A stretch of DNA of 64,000 nt from Dugong dugon (GCA_030035585.1 CM057477.1:62477447-62541446); one strand, 5' to 3'. Shown: positions 32,414-43,695, numbered from the stretch's first letter. The notes: generated by a model not told the origin, from the letters alone. Made by a program: numbers and translations.

Positions 32414-32545
32414 TTCCACAAGGCATATTACCCACTCACAATACCCCACTGGATGCAGCCAGCTGACGTCTCTCTATCACAGGCTTCTTTACATGCCCCT
32501 CAAAGTACTTACCTCTTCTGGTCACTCCAGTCTGAAAACTACACC

Positions 32546-32704
32546 AAACCCAACCCACTGCCAATGAGTAGAATAGATTCTGACTCATAGCGACCATATA
32601 GGACCAAGTAGAACTGCCCCATAGGGTTTCCAAGGCTGTAATCTTTACGGAAGCGGATTGTGCATCTTTCTCCTGTGGTGTGGCTGGTGGGTTCAAACCA
32701 CCAA
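32546..32704 (-). mobile_element. SINE-A copy, antisense, head missing
   Basis: Reversed tail ACTGCCAATGAGTAGAATAG to GGGTTCAAACCACCAAAC. The head is cut off shortly before the second L1, so a breakpoint lies nearby. Confidence 0.82.
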
Positions 32705-33483
32705 ACTTATGATTCTTTAAACAAAAGCTACATTTAGGAGAGTTCCAGTCAATATGACACCCTAGATACACGTACTGTAATGACCCCCTGACAACAAAGA
32801 CGCAAGAAACTAAGTAAACAGACACAAAAATTGTCTTTGGGATCCCAGAACATCAAACAGAAATTTCTAGAAACAGACTGAGCACTGATTGGAGGAGAGG
32901 CAGAAAGAGGCCAGTGGGAAAACAGGGATTCATGGATCAACTGCACCCTGCTTGGTGCCACAGAGCAGCATGGTCACTTTGGGACAGCATCAAACAACAG
33001 CCTGGAGTAAGGAACCCAAGAAAGCATACGCAAAAACAGCACAGCTCGTGGCAGAGATTCTGCACAAACAACCTCGAAAAGAAATGACAAGGTGGGAAGG
33101 ACATGGCCAGGGATGGGTCACCCCTGGGGGAAGATCACAAGAGTGGTTTAGCTTTGAGATCAGGGAACCATGGGGAAGTGCCTCTAGAGCAAATGAAACA
33201 GACTGAGTCATCTGAGCCTTAGAGAATGAGAAAGTGTAGACAGGGAGTGCACATTTGTGGGAGAGTAAAAGGGAGGAACAGAGGGGCTGGTGAGATCTCC
33301 AGCCCCTCTGGTGAGTGGAAGAAGGGAAAAGCTAGCAATTAGTGCAGGGACCCTTGTCGGTGGAGTCACCTGGCCATTTATACAGGAGCTATCCAGCAAA
33401 AAGTCAATCCACAGAACAACAACTAGAAGCCCCCTGCAGAACCGGCCCAGTGCAAACAGTCATTCCACCTGCCATCTGCATTA

Positions 33484-33785
33484 GCATGCAGGATCCTGGT
33501 CACACCCACCAACCTCTTCCTGAGATGCAGGAGTCCCTAGCAGATGCGTGCAAGACCAGCCACACCCACTAACTCACCCTGAGGTGCAGGAGGCCCACAC
33601 TGATGTGCAAGCCCAACCACACCCACCATCCCCAACCTTAGGTGGAGGCAGCTTGCACTTCCATGCACAAGCCTGGCCACACCTGCCACCTCTTCCTGAG
33701 GTAAAGGAGCCCTGCACAGACACATGCAAGCCCTGTCATGCCTGCCACTCCTCCCTGAGGTGCAGGCACTCTGTGCCTGCTCCAC
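33484..33785 (+). repeat. 60-bp tandem repeat array in L1#2 5' region
   Basis: Five degenerate units start at about 33484, 33545, 33604, 33664 and 33725 (periods 59-61). Each holds TGCA(C/A)AAG-C-C-GGCCACACC-type sequence followed by CCTGAGGTGCAGGAG-type sequence. It is similar in layout to monomer-type L1 5' UTRs known in other mammals; promoter function is only inferred. Confidence 0.75.
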
Positions 33786-34768
33786 CTACCCCCCAAACAA
33801 CCCCACACTCTCAGTGACCAGCAGTGCCAGTTCCCGTGCCACCTATCTGGTGACTGGTGACCCATGCACGCTCGCCAGAACCACTCAGCACCCAGCACAT
33901 GTACAGCACCTAACCCAATGACCGGTGAGAATGTTCCTTGAACCCATGCCCTGGTAACCAGCTGGACAGACATATCACCTTATCAGCAATGTCAGTCACA
34001 TCCTCACAGGCACCATTTGCACCTCAGCCAAATGACAAGCAGGAGATCCTAGTGCCTTCATCCAACATCCACCCAGCTGCAGAACCACACATCCCACATC
34101 CAAACAGTTCCTGCAGGCCTTCTGCACTTGCACTGAAACCCCTTGAGATGCCAATTTGTGCACACACAGCAGGCCTTCCCTGTACATTTGGGTAGCACTT
34201 CCTTACAGCAATACAGAGCTGTCCTGCCCTGACCTCCAGAGATGTCCTGTCTTGACCTCCAGAGAATGCACTAACTTCTAGCACCAACCTGGAAGAACCC
34301 CACAGTCCTACTAGGGCTGTGGAGGGACCTTGGCCACCAACACTTGTCACGTAGTATCAGGGAAAGAACCTGCTCTCCCATCTCCACTCAATCTGGTAAG
34401 GAAAGATGTATACCTATCCACAGAGGACTCGCACGTGTGGCCCACCATACCCACCAGTGAGAGGAGATCACACTCAGCCAACAAATACCACCATAGTCAC
34501 ACACACACCAGAACAACAAAACAACAACAATTAAAATAATACAAAGGAAAAAAGACATTCTAAAGAGAAGAAACAAAACTCTTAATACATCAAATAAAAA
34601 CAAAAAAATCAGCACAAAACAAACATACATGCAATCAATAAAGAAATATATAAATAAATAAAGACCTTAATGCCTCAGATACAGCAGACAAAACAAATCA
34701 TATGAAGAAACAGGATAAGGTGGCTCAAAGAGTGAAATAAAGGGGCAGAAAACCTTCTTGAGGAAAAA

Positions 34769-35640
34769 ATGGTAATAGAACTACCTGAGAAGGAATTCAA
34801 AAGGCTTATATATGGGATTCTCAAAGAGATCAAGGAAAACACAGACAAAACCATAGAAGAACTCAGGAAAACAATACAAGAACAAAATGACAAAATAAAT
34901 AGACAATTAGAAACCATACAAAAACAACTAGAAATCCAAAAGATTAACAGTAAAATATCAGAAAGAGATAACTCAATGGAAGGACATAAAAGTAGAATTG
35001 AATCAATAGAAGAAAGAATCAGAGAAATAGAGGACAAATCCTTTGATACCAATTTGTTTGAGGAACAATCAGAAAAAGAATGACGAAAAATGAAGAAAGC
35101 CTAAGAGTTATGTGGGACACTATCGAGAGGAATAATTTACATGTAATAGGAATTCCATAACAGAAGGAGAAAAAAAGAAGTACAGAGAGAATTTTTAAAG
35201 ATTTATTGGCATAAAACTTCCCTAATATCATGAAAGACAAGAAAATTTCCATCCAAGAAGCACAATGCACCCCATACAGGGTAGAGCCCCAAAAGAAAGT
35301 CACCAAGACATATCATAATCAAACTTTCCAAAACCAGAGACAAAGAAAGAATTCTGAGAGCAGCTCATGAAAAACAAAATATCACCTACAAAGGGGCACC
35401 AGTAAGACAAAGTACTGATTTCTCAGCAGTAACTATGCAGGCAAGAATGCAATCGGATAACATATATAAAATCCTGAAAGAAAATAATTGCCAACCAAGA
35501 ATCACATAGTCAGCAAAATTGTCTTTCAAATATGACGGCAAAACTAGGACGTTGCCAGATAAACAGGAACAAAGGGAATTTGTAAAAAACAGACCAACTT
35601 TACAAGAAATATTAAAGGGAGTCCTTTGGACAGAAAACCA
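34769..35640 (+). pseudogene. L1#2 ORF1p, frameshifted
   Basis: ATG 34769 opens MVIELPEKEFKRLIYGILKE, matching the LELPEAEYKRLIYRNLQE part of L1#1 ORF1. A coiled coil rich in E, K and Q follows (IKENTDKTIEELRKTIQEQN). The frame ends at 35083. After that, homologous codons continue in other frames (MWDTIERNNLHVIGIP-type, then PYRV, then a C-terminal block to about 35640). The upstream part of ORF1 before 34769 is also out of frame. Non-functional. Confidence 0.85.
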
Positions 35641-36095
35641 ACAACATCAGATAACAACCTGAGATTAAGACACACAACACCATCACCCAGATATCAACCT
35701 AGGTAAAGAATTCTCAAAAGCAAAATAAAGCTGCAAAACTGAAAACAGGGAACCAGAGATGTCAATCTGTAAATGACAATAACTTCAAAACAAAAAGGGG
35801 GAATAAATGGTGTAGCTATAGAACTTCCATATGGAGAGGAAGTCAAGATGATATGAAGATATAACACACTGTTTTAAACTTAGGAAGATAAAGGTAAATT
35901 TAAGAGTAACCACAAAGAAAATTAATAAATTTACTCACCAAAATGAAGAAGAAAACCAAAAAGACTCAGTAAACACAAAATCAACGACAATGAAGAACAC
36001 AAAAAGACAATCCATAAACAAAAAGAACTCAGCACAGAAAATTAAGAGGAACAAAGAAATCATTAACACCACACACACAAAAAAAGCCTAACAAA

Positions 36096-37393
36096 ATGGC
36101 AGCAAGAAATTCATACCTACTATAATCACACTTAATGTAAATGGTTTAAATGCAGTCAAGAGATAGTGGCAGAATGGATAAAGAAAACAAGACCCATCAA
36201 TATGTTGCCTACAGGAGACACATCTTAGACACAAAGACATAAAAATCAAAGAATGGAAAAAGGTATATCAAGTAAACAGTAATCAAAAGAGAGCAAGAGT
36301 GGCAACAATCATCTCTGATAAAATAAACTTTAAGTCAAAATCCATTATAAGAGACAAAGAAGAGCATTATATAATGATTAAAGTGTCAATCCACCAAGCA
36401 GACATAACTATAATAAATATTTATGCACTCAGTGACAGAGCTCCAAAATACATAAGACAAACTCTAACAGAATTGAATAGAGAAATAGACAATACTACAA
36501 TAATAGTAAGAGATTTTGACATACCACTTTCGATGACAGATGGAACAACTAGGAAGAAACCCGACAAAGATACAGAAGATACAAATAACACAATCAACCA
36601 ACTCGACCCTGTAGACATATACAGAACACTCCACCCAACAGCAGCACAGTACACATTTTTCTCCAATGTACACGGATCATTCTCCAGAATAGGCTATATT
36701 TTAGGCCATAAAGTGAGCCTTAATAAATTCAAAAACATTGAAAGAATACAAAGCATCTTCCCTAATCATAATGTTATAAAACTAGAAATCAATAATAGAA
36801 AGAATAAGAGTTAAAAAATTAAATACATGGAAACTGAATAACACCTTACTTAAAAACTATTGGGTAATAGAAGAAATTAAAAATTAAATTACAAAATTCT
36901 TAGAATCAAATGAGAATGAAAACACGGCATATCAAAACTTTTGGGACACAGAAAAAGCAGTAGTCAGAGGAGAATTTTTAGCACACATCAAAAAAGAAGA
37001 AAGGGTCAAAATCAATAGCTTAACCCTACAACTTGAAAAAATAGAAAAGGAACAGCAAAAGAAGTCCACAGTCACCAGAAAAAAAAGGAAATAATAAAGA
37101 TCAGAGCAAGAATAAATTAAATAGAAAACAGGAAAAAAAACAAGACTAGAAGTTGATTCTTTGAAAGAATCAATGAAATTGGCAAACCACTGGCCAAACT
37201 GACAAACGAAAAGAATTAAAAGATGCAAATAACCAAAATAAGAAATGTGATGGGTGACATTACAACAGAACAGAACCAACTGAGATAAAAAGGAGTATAA
37301 CAGAATATTATGAAAAATTGTACTCCAACAAATCTGAAAACCTAGAAGAAATGTGCAAATTTCTAGAAGCACACTACCTACCTAAACTAACAC
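36096..37393 (+). pseudogene. L1#2 ORF2p, endonuclease part only
   Basis: It begins near ATG 36096 (NVNGLNAV-type). A clean 171-codon frame at 36299-36814 covers most of the endonuclease. Catalytic positions are altered compared with L1#1: IVRDFDIPL for VVGDFN, SRIGYILGHK for SRIDHILGHK, PNHNVIK for SDHKAIK. Later blocks ([19 protein letters not shown]) are in other frames. The element breaks off before the RT fingers. At 37319-37323 it retains TTGTAC where L1#1 has a TAG stop. Confidence 0.87.
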
Positions 37394-37579
37394 AGACATT
37401 GAGGAGACAATGATGAGAGAGGTAGGATTCAGACAGCCACAGACCCAGCCTTGCCAATCACCAGAGTGGCAACTTCTTGGACGCATAGCAATATTTCCAG
37501 ATTACAAGCAATAAGTCCTCTCTCAGGCCTCAATAGATCTAAGGAAAATGAAAAGAAACTCTGGGTGTGCTTAGTATCC
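37394..37579. other. Unassigned junction between L1#2 and RTE
   Basis: About 185 bases of no recognised family. It replaces the expected L1 ORF2 continuation. Confidence 0.5.
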
Positions 37580-37764
37580 CTTGTTGTTGTTGTTGCTAGG
37601 TGCCATCGAGTCGTTCCAACTCACAGCGACCCTAAATACAGCAGAATGAAACACCACCTGGTCTCACACCATCCTCTCAATCCTTGCTATGTTTGAGCCT
37701 ATTGTTGCAGCCACTGTGTCAATCCATCTTGTTGAAGGCCTTCCTCTTTTTTGCTGACCCTCTG
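37580..37764 (-). mobile_element. RTE 3' end, antisense (left arm)
   Basis: TTGTTGTTGTTGTTGCTAGG start (reversed AACA tail), CATCGAGTCGTTCCAACTC, to TTTTGCTGACCCTCTG. It forms an inverted pair with 38015-38194. Confidence 0.9.
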
Positions 37765-37785
37765 CTTTTTTTTTTCCTATCCCTA

Positions 37786-38001
37786 AAAAACCAAAGAAAC
37801 CAAGCCTGTTGCTGTCTAGTAGATTCTGACTCATAGTGACCCTAAAGGACAGAGTAGAATGGCCCCATATGGTTTCCAAGGCTGTAAATCTTTATGGAAG
37901 CAGACTGCCACATCTTTCTCTCACAGAGTGGCTGGTGGGTTCAAACCACCAACCTTTCAATTAGCAGCTGAGTGCTTTAACCACTGAGATACCAGGGCTC
38001 C
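37786..38001 (-). mobile_element. SINE-A copy, antisense, at centre of RTE palindrome
   Basis: It is flanked by TTTTCCTATCCCTA (37772-37785) and TTTTCCTATCACTA (38002-38015), a 14-bp duplication with one mismatch. Reversed tail CCTGTTGCTGTCTAGTAGAT to reversed head ATACCAGGGCTCC. Confidence 0.92.
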
Positions 38002-38014
38002 TTTTCCTATCACT

Positions 38015-38194
38015 AGAGGGTCAGTTTAAAAAAAAGGAAGACCCTCAACAAGATGAATTGACACAGTGACTGCAACAATCGGCTCAAGTACAGCAATGAT
38101 TGTGAGGATGGCGCAGGACTGGACAGTGTTTTGTTCTATTTTGTGTTGGGTCGCTATAGGTCGGAACCAACTCCACGGCACCTGACAACAACAC
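38015..38194 (+). mobile_element. RTE 3' end, sense (right arm)
   Basis: AGAGGGTCAG then AAGGAAGACCCTCAAC to ACGGCACCTGACAACAACAC. It starts at the same RTE position where the antisense arm ends, so the two arms form a near-palindrome once the SINE is removed. Confidence 0.9.
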
Positions 38195-38249
38195 CCCCCA
38201 AAATAACAATCTCACTTGGTAATTCATTGCCAAATGATTTAAATCACTC

Positions 38250-38478
38250 AGCTGTTGTTAGCTGCCCGTGAGTGAGGCCCCGAATCACGGTGACATGCAC
38301 GAAAGAACGAAATACTGCCTGATCCTGCACAATCCTCATGATCAGTTGCATCATAGCAACACATAAGCCTCCGCTGACAGATGGGTGATGACTGTGCTTG
38401 AGGTTCATTGGCCAGGAATTGAACCTGGGTCTCCCACATGGAAGCTGAGAGTTCTACCACTGAACCACCAAATCCTCG
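38250..38478 (-). mobile_element. SINE-G (tRNA-Gly-like head), antisense
   Basis: On the minus strand the head reads GTGGTTCAGTGGTAGAACTC, then GGGAGACCCAGGTTCAATTC, close to a tRNA-Gly with A and B boxes. The body is followed by an RTE-like CGTGATTCGGGG region and an AACA-type end. It is a separate SINE head joined to RTE-type sequence. Confidence 0.8.
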
Positions 38479-39103
38479 TCGAAGTACTCAGAGACTTGGA
38501 GAAACTAGCCTGATGTTCAGCACAGGGAGGGCTCCAGCCACTGTGCAGAAGCTGAGAGCATGAGGCCATCCTGGCTGGGGCTCATGGTGTGGATTACTGC
38601 AGGGGAGGGAAGTGATGACCGCTTCAGAAAAGCAGCTGATACCAGCAGCCCTCATGGCTGACGTCCTCTGTCAGCCACAGGAGCCACAGCTTTAGCTCTC
38701 GGGATGCACCCAGGTGAAGCGAGAAGCACTCCTGTCTGTCTGGATGTCCCTGTGAGACACCCACAGCAACTGCCTGCTTGGGTGGGAGGAACCAGGGCTG
38801 GATCTCCACTGAGTTCAGTAATGGGCATTAGAGTGCTTTGAGACTGCTGTTGTAAATTGTTCCTCCTTTGAGTCTCTAGGCTGGGGTGGCCCAGGGAAAG
38901 ACCCCACAAATATTGGGACCCATTGTTCTCGTAAGTATGGATGCACGTTGTTCATACGGTGAGTCCGACTTTGACACTGGGAAGATAAAGATCGGGAGCC
39001 ACAAAATCATTGTCCCTTTCCATTCCCAGGCGAGCGCCTATCATTTTATGGGTCTTCACCGGTGGATCTGGAAGTGGCCGTGTAATCAACCAATGTGCAG
39101 CAT
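38479..39103. other. Low-copy sequence, no gene seen
   Basis: No repeat family recognised. A donor-like TCGTAAGTATG (about 38928) and an acceptor-like TTTCCATTCCCAGGC (about 39018) occur, but no coding exon can be supported. Confidence 0.4.
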
Positions 39104-39305
39104 GGAGTCCCTGGGTGTGCAAACAGTGCACGTTTGGCTGCTAACTAAAAGGTTGGAGGTTTAAGTCCACCCAGAGGCACCTTGGAAGAAAGCCTCGGTG
39201 ATCTACTTCCAAAAAATCAGAGATTGCAAAGCCTATGGAGCACAATTCTCCTCTGACACACATGGGGTTGCCATGAGTCAGAGTCAACTCCGCGGCAACC
39301 GGTAA
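39104..39305 (+). mobile_element. SINE-B copy, sense
   Basis: GGAGTCCCTGGGTGTGCAAA head, GGAAGAAAGCCTCGGTGATC module, GCCATGAGTCAGAGTCAACT tail. Confidence 0.9.
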
Positions 39306-40610
39306 CTTATGTCCAGCGGGACGTATGGACCCAACTTCTGAACTGCTGCAGAGCCCCATGTACAGAAACAGCTAGATGTCCAGGTTCTCAGTGACTCCAT
39401 TTATTTTAACAGTTTTAGTTTACTCTGTTCTGGTTTTTCAATCTAGAAATTTCTAAGCTGGAAATTTGCCATCCTCTTACAGGAGTGACTTGGAGAAAGA
39501 TTTTTCAAGGCTGCAGGGAAAACACAAAATGAGGGCTGGAAAAATGCTTACTGCCAGCTCTCCCCCAAGCCACTTACATGAGAGCTCATGCTGAGACAGG
39601 CTGTCGTGCCCAGGTCCAGGCCCAGGAGCTACACTCCTCGGGACGATGACAGAAACTATGTGGGAACGCGGTGCAGTCCCGGAAGGAAAACCAAGTGGTG
39701 TGTGGTGACTAGTGCTCTCACAATGACGTGAAATGGCTTCCTGAGGTATTTTCAACACTTGCTGGTGGTGGTACAGTCTATACAGGGGGAAAGGCTTTGC
39801 GAGCAAGATATGGCTCAAGAACGGCCCCTCATTTCCTATTGTTAGGCTAAAACAATGCACGCACAACTGTGTGTGAGCTGAAGGGCAGAGTCAAAAGTTC
39901 AGGTATCTCCTGACCTTTCAGAGCCATTCTGATTTTCTAGAAGCTACATAAATAAACACTATGTCCAAGTCTGGGAACGTTTAAAAAGTTTGGACAAAAC
40001 TACGTACATTTTGTTCAACTGTTTACTGCAACAAAAAAAAAAAAAAGAAGAAGAAGAAGAAAAATTAGAGCTTTCACAAAACAAACACAAAATATCAACT
40101 CTGCCGGGGAAAAAATGCAAAACTCCTAGACGGATTATGTTGAAGGGTCCAAGGGGACAACTTGTCTTCCCCTCAGCGAGTTACTGAAAAGCAGATGTGA
40201 GGAGCGGAGTCGAGAAGCCCTGTGATCACGCTTGGTGAAGTGGCCGCAAGTTCAGTCTAAACCACTCACAGCAGCCTCCGTTGGAGGCAGACGCCACACC
40301 GCCTCTTTGTGTAGACTGTACCGGGCTTTAAATGACTATCATGAAACAGTTTCCATATGTTTTAACTTAACTTCTACTTTCAACATGGGCCCATTTGTTC
40401 CTTACTTAACAGCCTTCATGAGTAATCGTCTATTTTCTTTGCTGTTCGCCATTCTACCTGGGTGTGCATTTTTCTTACACCAGACACACCTAACTCTCAG
40501 CGTTTGTCGTCACAAATAAGGTTTCTACCTGGGGCTTTGGCATGACGAGGTGGAACTAGCATGGCTTTAAAAACATAGGCGATACTGAATCAGTATTTTG
40601 TTGATGGGGT
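39306..40610. other. Low-copy sequence, no gene seen
   Basis: No recognised repeat except the A/AAG run at 40033. CpGs are slightly more frequent around 40140-40320. No frame with a domain. Confidence 0.45.
40033..40064. repeat. (A)n(AAG)n microsatellite
   Basis: A pure A run followed by five AAG-type units. Confidence 0.95.
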
Positions 40611-40802
40611 GATGTCTTACTTTCTCTACTACTTTCCTAGCTTCCTCTACTCCCTCCTTCCTTCCTTTCCTTCTAGGATTCCTTCCTTCTTTCTTTCTCC
40701 CACTTTCTCTTTCTTTCCCTCCCTCCATCCCTCTCTCTCTCCTTCTTTCCTTCCTTCTTCCTTTCTCCCTCTCTCCCCTTCCTTCCTTCTTTCTTTCCTC
40801 TT
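40611..40802. repeat. Polypyrimidine tract (CTTT/CCTT)n
   Basis: About 190 bases almost free of purines on the plus strand, made of CCTTCC, TTTC and CTCTCT units. It resembles a degenerated tetranucleotide microsatellite with triplex-forming potential. The translated frame here (S/F/P/L-rich) is an artefact of composition. Confidence 0.9.
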
Positions 40803-41204
40803 CTCTGCTGCCAAAACATTGAGCTTACCAATGAATCTACTAAGTACTCTCTAAACCTCTGATTTGCACCAAACAAGTAACACACTTTCATAAAATACAA
40901 AAATCCTCACTTTGGAACCCCAAGATTGACCTGAGTTTCCAACCTTGGTTTATCTTAACAACACTGAAGTCCCAAAAAGAGCAAAGGTGACAGAACCCAA
41001 GATTCACCCATAGATACCATCTCACTAAGCCCCACAAATAAGAGTTGTGATTTCTCACCTGGGTGATTTCCCACCCTCCCTTTCTCCTGATTCTTCCCCA
41101 AATCATCATGGACAGGTTGGACTCTGAGACTAGCAGTTTCTGATATTTAGTTCACTTTTCAGAGTTTCTAGAAAACAGGAAACCTAAGAAAGAAAGGTCC
41201 TAAA
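40803..41204. other. Low-copy sequence, no gene seen
   Basis: Nothing recognised. Confidence 0.5.
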
Positions 41205-41760
41205 TTATTCAGGACTCATGGGTTACAAACGGAAGAAATGCATCTTAGGCTGGCTTAAGCTTAAAAGGGAAATTTATTTATTCATATAACCAAGCATGAA
41301 AAAGGATGGCTGCATAAAGGTACCCCAAAACACCAAAAGACTTGCTCACTCTCCTCTTTGCTCCTGCCTGATACCTTTCTCCCAGTTGGGCTCCTCTGTG
41401 AGGTGAGCAGGTGGCCAAGGGCAAAGCTCACCTCCTCACAGTGTGTGACCTGAGCAAACAGGAGCCCCCCTTGCCCCCTCACCTGGAGTGGAAAAGTTCT
41501 TGAGGAATGATGCTGATTGGTCCACTCACCATGACTAAGGGAGTGAGGTATGTGATTGGCTCTTTTGGGTCATGAGCCCCATTCTATGGCCAGAGGAGCA
41601 GGATCTATTACTGGAATACTTGGAGGGAAGGGTGACAGGAAGATTAAACAATGGCCACTCCAGTATCTGAGGAAAAGACATCCTTGTGAAGGCTGCCAAG
41701 TCTACGGCAGATGATTCTTCTCTTGGATCCTCTTTCCTAAGCTTGCAGTCCAATAAGTGA
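41205..41760. repeat. Dispersed mammalian repeat, family not assigned
   Basis: GGCTTAAGCTTAAAAGGGAA with TTTATTTATTCATATAACC, followed by TGATTGGTCCACTCACCATG and GTGATTGGCTCTTTTGGGTC. The layout (A-rich 'lack of tail', then repeated GATTGG boxes) is like 21441-21740, probably the same family. Confidence 0.4.
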
Positions 41761-42225
41761 GGTTTAAGTACTCAAATCGTATATAGGATCTCAGACCCTC
41801 CACATGGAGCTATAACAACAGTCAAATCCTACCATCCTGGCAGAGAAACCATCAGAGGGGAGAGTGTGCCTGATTTTTCCTACCAACACCAAGAATTAAT
41901 TAGAGATGAAGTCTGGGATTCATGGAAAATCATAGACTCAGAGAATTGGACAAGATGTAAGGCAATATAGATGGTTTCCTAGCTCTGGCCAGAGCCTCAA
42001 AAGAAGAGCTAAGATGGGTGGTCAGGGGTCTTATAGAGGAACTTGCATTAGGCATGAGGAAACTCTTAAGATTCTTTAGACTCTGAGAAGCTGAGAGGCT
42101 GTGAAACCATCCCACCCTGAAATTGGCTGATTTCTTTTTTAAACTGTTCAGAACATTCCCCCTGATGCTCTTAATAACTGATTTTAATGACCAACAGGCC
42201 TTGAAGTTGGAAATTCCATTTACCT
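41761..42225. other. Low-copy sequence with a faint ancient repeat
   Basis: AATCATAGACTCAGAGAATT at about 41929 resembles the start of an ancient mammalian repeat; not assigned. No gene. Confidence 0.35.
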
Positions 42226-42431
42226 GTGTGGCACTTGAGCTTGATGTGTGCTTGCACTTGACTACTGACCTAAAGGTTGGGAGTTCAAACCCACCCAGTG
42301 GCACTGCAGGAGAAAGTCCTGGTGATCTGCTTCCATAAATATTACAGCAAAGAAAACCCTGTGGAGCAGTTCTACTCTAACACATGGGGTCGTCATGAGT
42401 TGGAATCGACTCAATGGCAACAGGTTTGATT
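42226..42431 (+). mobile_element. SINE-C copy, sense
   Basis: Head GCTTGCACTTGACTACTGAC, B-box-like GAGTTCAAACCC, module GAGAAAGTCCTGGTGATCTG with the variant CTTCCATAAATATTACAGC, tail CATGAGTTGGAATCGACTCA. The same variant occurs at 59579-59790. Confidence 0.88.
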
Positions 42432-42492
42432 TCTCAGTCTGGTCTTATATAAACTCCCCTTCTGGCAAACTAAGCCAATATGCTTAAAGTCT

Positions 42493-42681
42493 GGGGATTT
42501 GATCCCGACTCATGGCGACCCCATGCATGTCAGAGTAGAACTGTGCTCCATATAGTTTTCAATGGCTGATTGTTCGGAAGATCATCAGGCCTTTCTCCTG
42601 AAGCACCTCAGGGTGGACTCCAACCTCCAACCTTTCAGTTAGCAGCCGAGTATGATAACTGTTTTCACCACCAGGGACTCC
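42493..42681 (-). mobile_element. SINE-B copy, antisense
   Basis: ATTTGATCCCGACTCATGGC reversed tail to TCACCACCAGGGACTCC reversed head. Confidence 0.88.
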
Positions 42682-42957
42682 TGGCAGGCCCTTAGAGATG
42701 AGAGGAGTCCCCTTAGTCCTCATCCTGTCTTAACCAACATCTGTGAGCCTCCTTTCCTGTAGCTTTCAGCAATTTTGCCCCTTTCCTTTGTGTCTTGACC
42801 AAATTAACCAGATCGTGGCTCAGAAGAGAATGCTGAACGCAGGGTCTACAACGTCTTCAAACTAATTTTTTCTGGTCATAGAACATTAGAGAAATCGAAG
42901 GAGAGAGAGAAATAGTTGGTCTCTGTTATCATTTTCTTACTTTCTCCCTCCTTTTGT

Positions 42958-43449
42958 TTGGTAGGCAGAATAAAGGCACCCCCAAAAATGTTCACATCCT
43001 AATCCCTGAAACCTCTGAATACGTTAAATTACACAGCAAAGGGGAATTAGGGTTGCTAATCAGTCAGCCTGGAGATGAGGAGATTATCCTGGATTAGCCA
43101 CATGGGCTCAATGTAATCACAAAGGTCCTTAAAAGTGGACAAGGGTGGCAGAGGAGGTCAGAGTGATGCTACATGAGAAGGGCTCAGCCTGCTGTTGCTG
43201 GACTTGAAGGTGGAGGAAGGGGGCCACGAGCCAAGGGTTTGAGCAATCTCTAGGAGCTGGGAAAGGCAAGGAAATGGATTCTCCCCTACAGTCTTCTGAA
43301 AGGAGTACAGCCCTGTCAACACCTTGATTTTAGCCCGGTGATAAACATGTAAGATTTCTGACCTACAAAGCTATAAAAATAATAAATTTATGTTGTTTAA
43401 GCCATGAATTTGCGGTAATTTGTCACAGCAACAATAGGAAACTAACACA
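42958..43449 (+). mobile_element. MLT1-type solo LTR (MaLR), sense
   Basis: GGTAGGCAGAATAAAGGCAC, GATTATCCTGGATTAGCCAC, GGGGGCCACGAGCCAAGG, ACACCTTGATTTTAGCCCGG, AATAAATTTATGTTGTTTAA and the end GGAAACTAACACA follow the MLT1 consensus in order. Confidence 0.9.
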
Positions 43450-43504
43450 CTTCCTATTTCTTTCATCTATATCCTGATATGTTAGACTCTTAAGGGTTCC
43501 AATT

Positions 43505-43685
43505 GCCAGGCTGTATGGAGACAGGATAGTTTAGTGGGCAAGGAAAAGAAGTTTGACTTGGCTACTCTCTCACCTTGTGGCTTTGGGTAAACCAAGTTTT
43601 TTTTTCCCTCCAGTCCTCAGTTTCCACATCTGTAAAATAAGGTGGTTTTATAAACAATCCCAAAAGCTTTTCTCCCTTTAAGTTC
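43505..43685 (+). mobile_element. MIR SINE, sense
   Basis: GACAGGATAGTTTAGTGGGC, core CTTGTGGCTTTGGGTAAACC, and CAGTTTCCACATCTGTAAAA. Head and core of MIR. Confidence 0.75.
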
Positions 43686-43695
43686 AGAGGTTCTA

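Larger units (their letters stand above)
32735..37393 (+). mobile_element. L1 element (L1#2), 3' half missing
   Basis: Layout: 5' UTR-like region about 32735-34768 (start uncertain), ORF1 from 34769, ORF2 from 36096. Sequence homologous to L1#1 stops at 37393, the point matching about 11645 in L1#1, before the reverse transcriptase core. The 3' UTR and poly-A are absent. The 5' region is not alignable by eye with that of L1#1, so it is a different subfamily. It carries a 60-bp tandem array. Confidence 0.85.

Noticed and set aside
33484-33785. CRISPR-like spaced repeats
   Set aside because: Units are degenerate, tandem with no unique spacers, and lie in an L1 5' region of a mammalian genome.
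38900-39100. Splice-site-like donor and acceptor pair
   Set aside because: Isolated motifs occur by chance at this density; no coding exon between or beside them.
40609-40900. Ser/Phe/Pro-rich frame and its Lys/Glu/Arg-rich opposite
   Set aside because: Artefact of a polypyrimidine tract.
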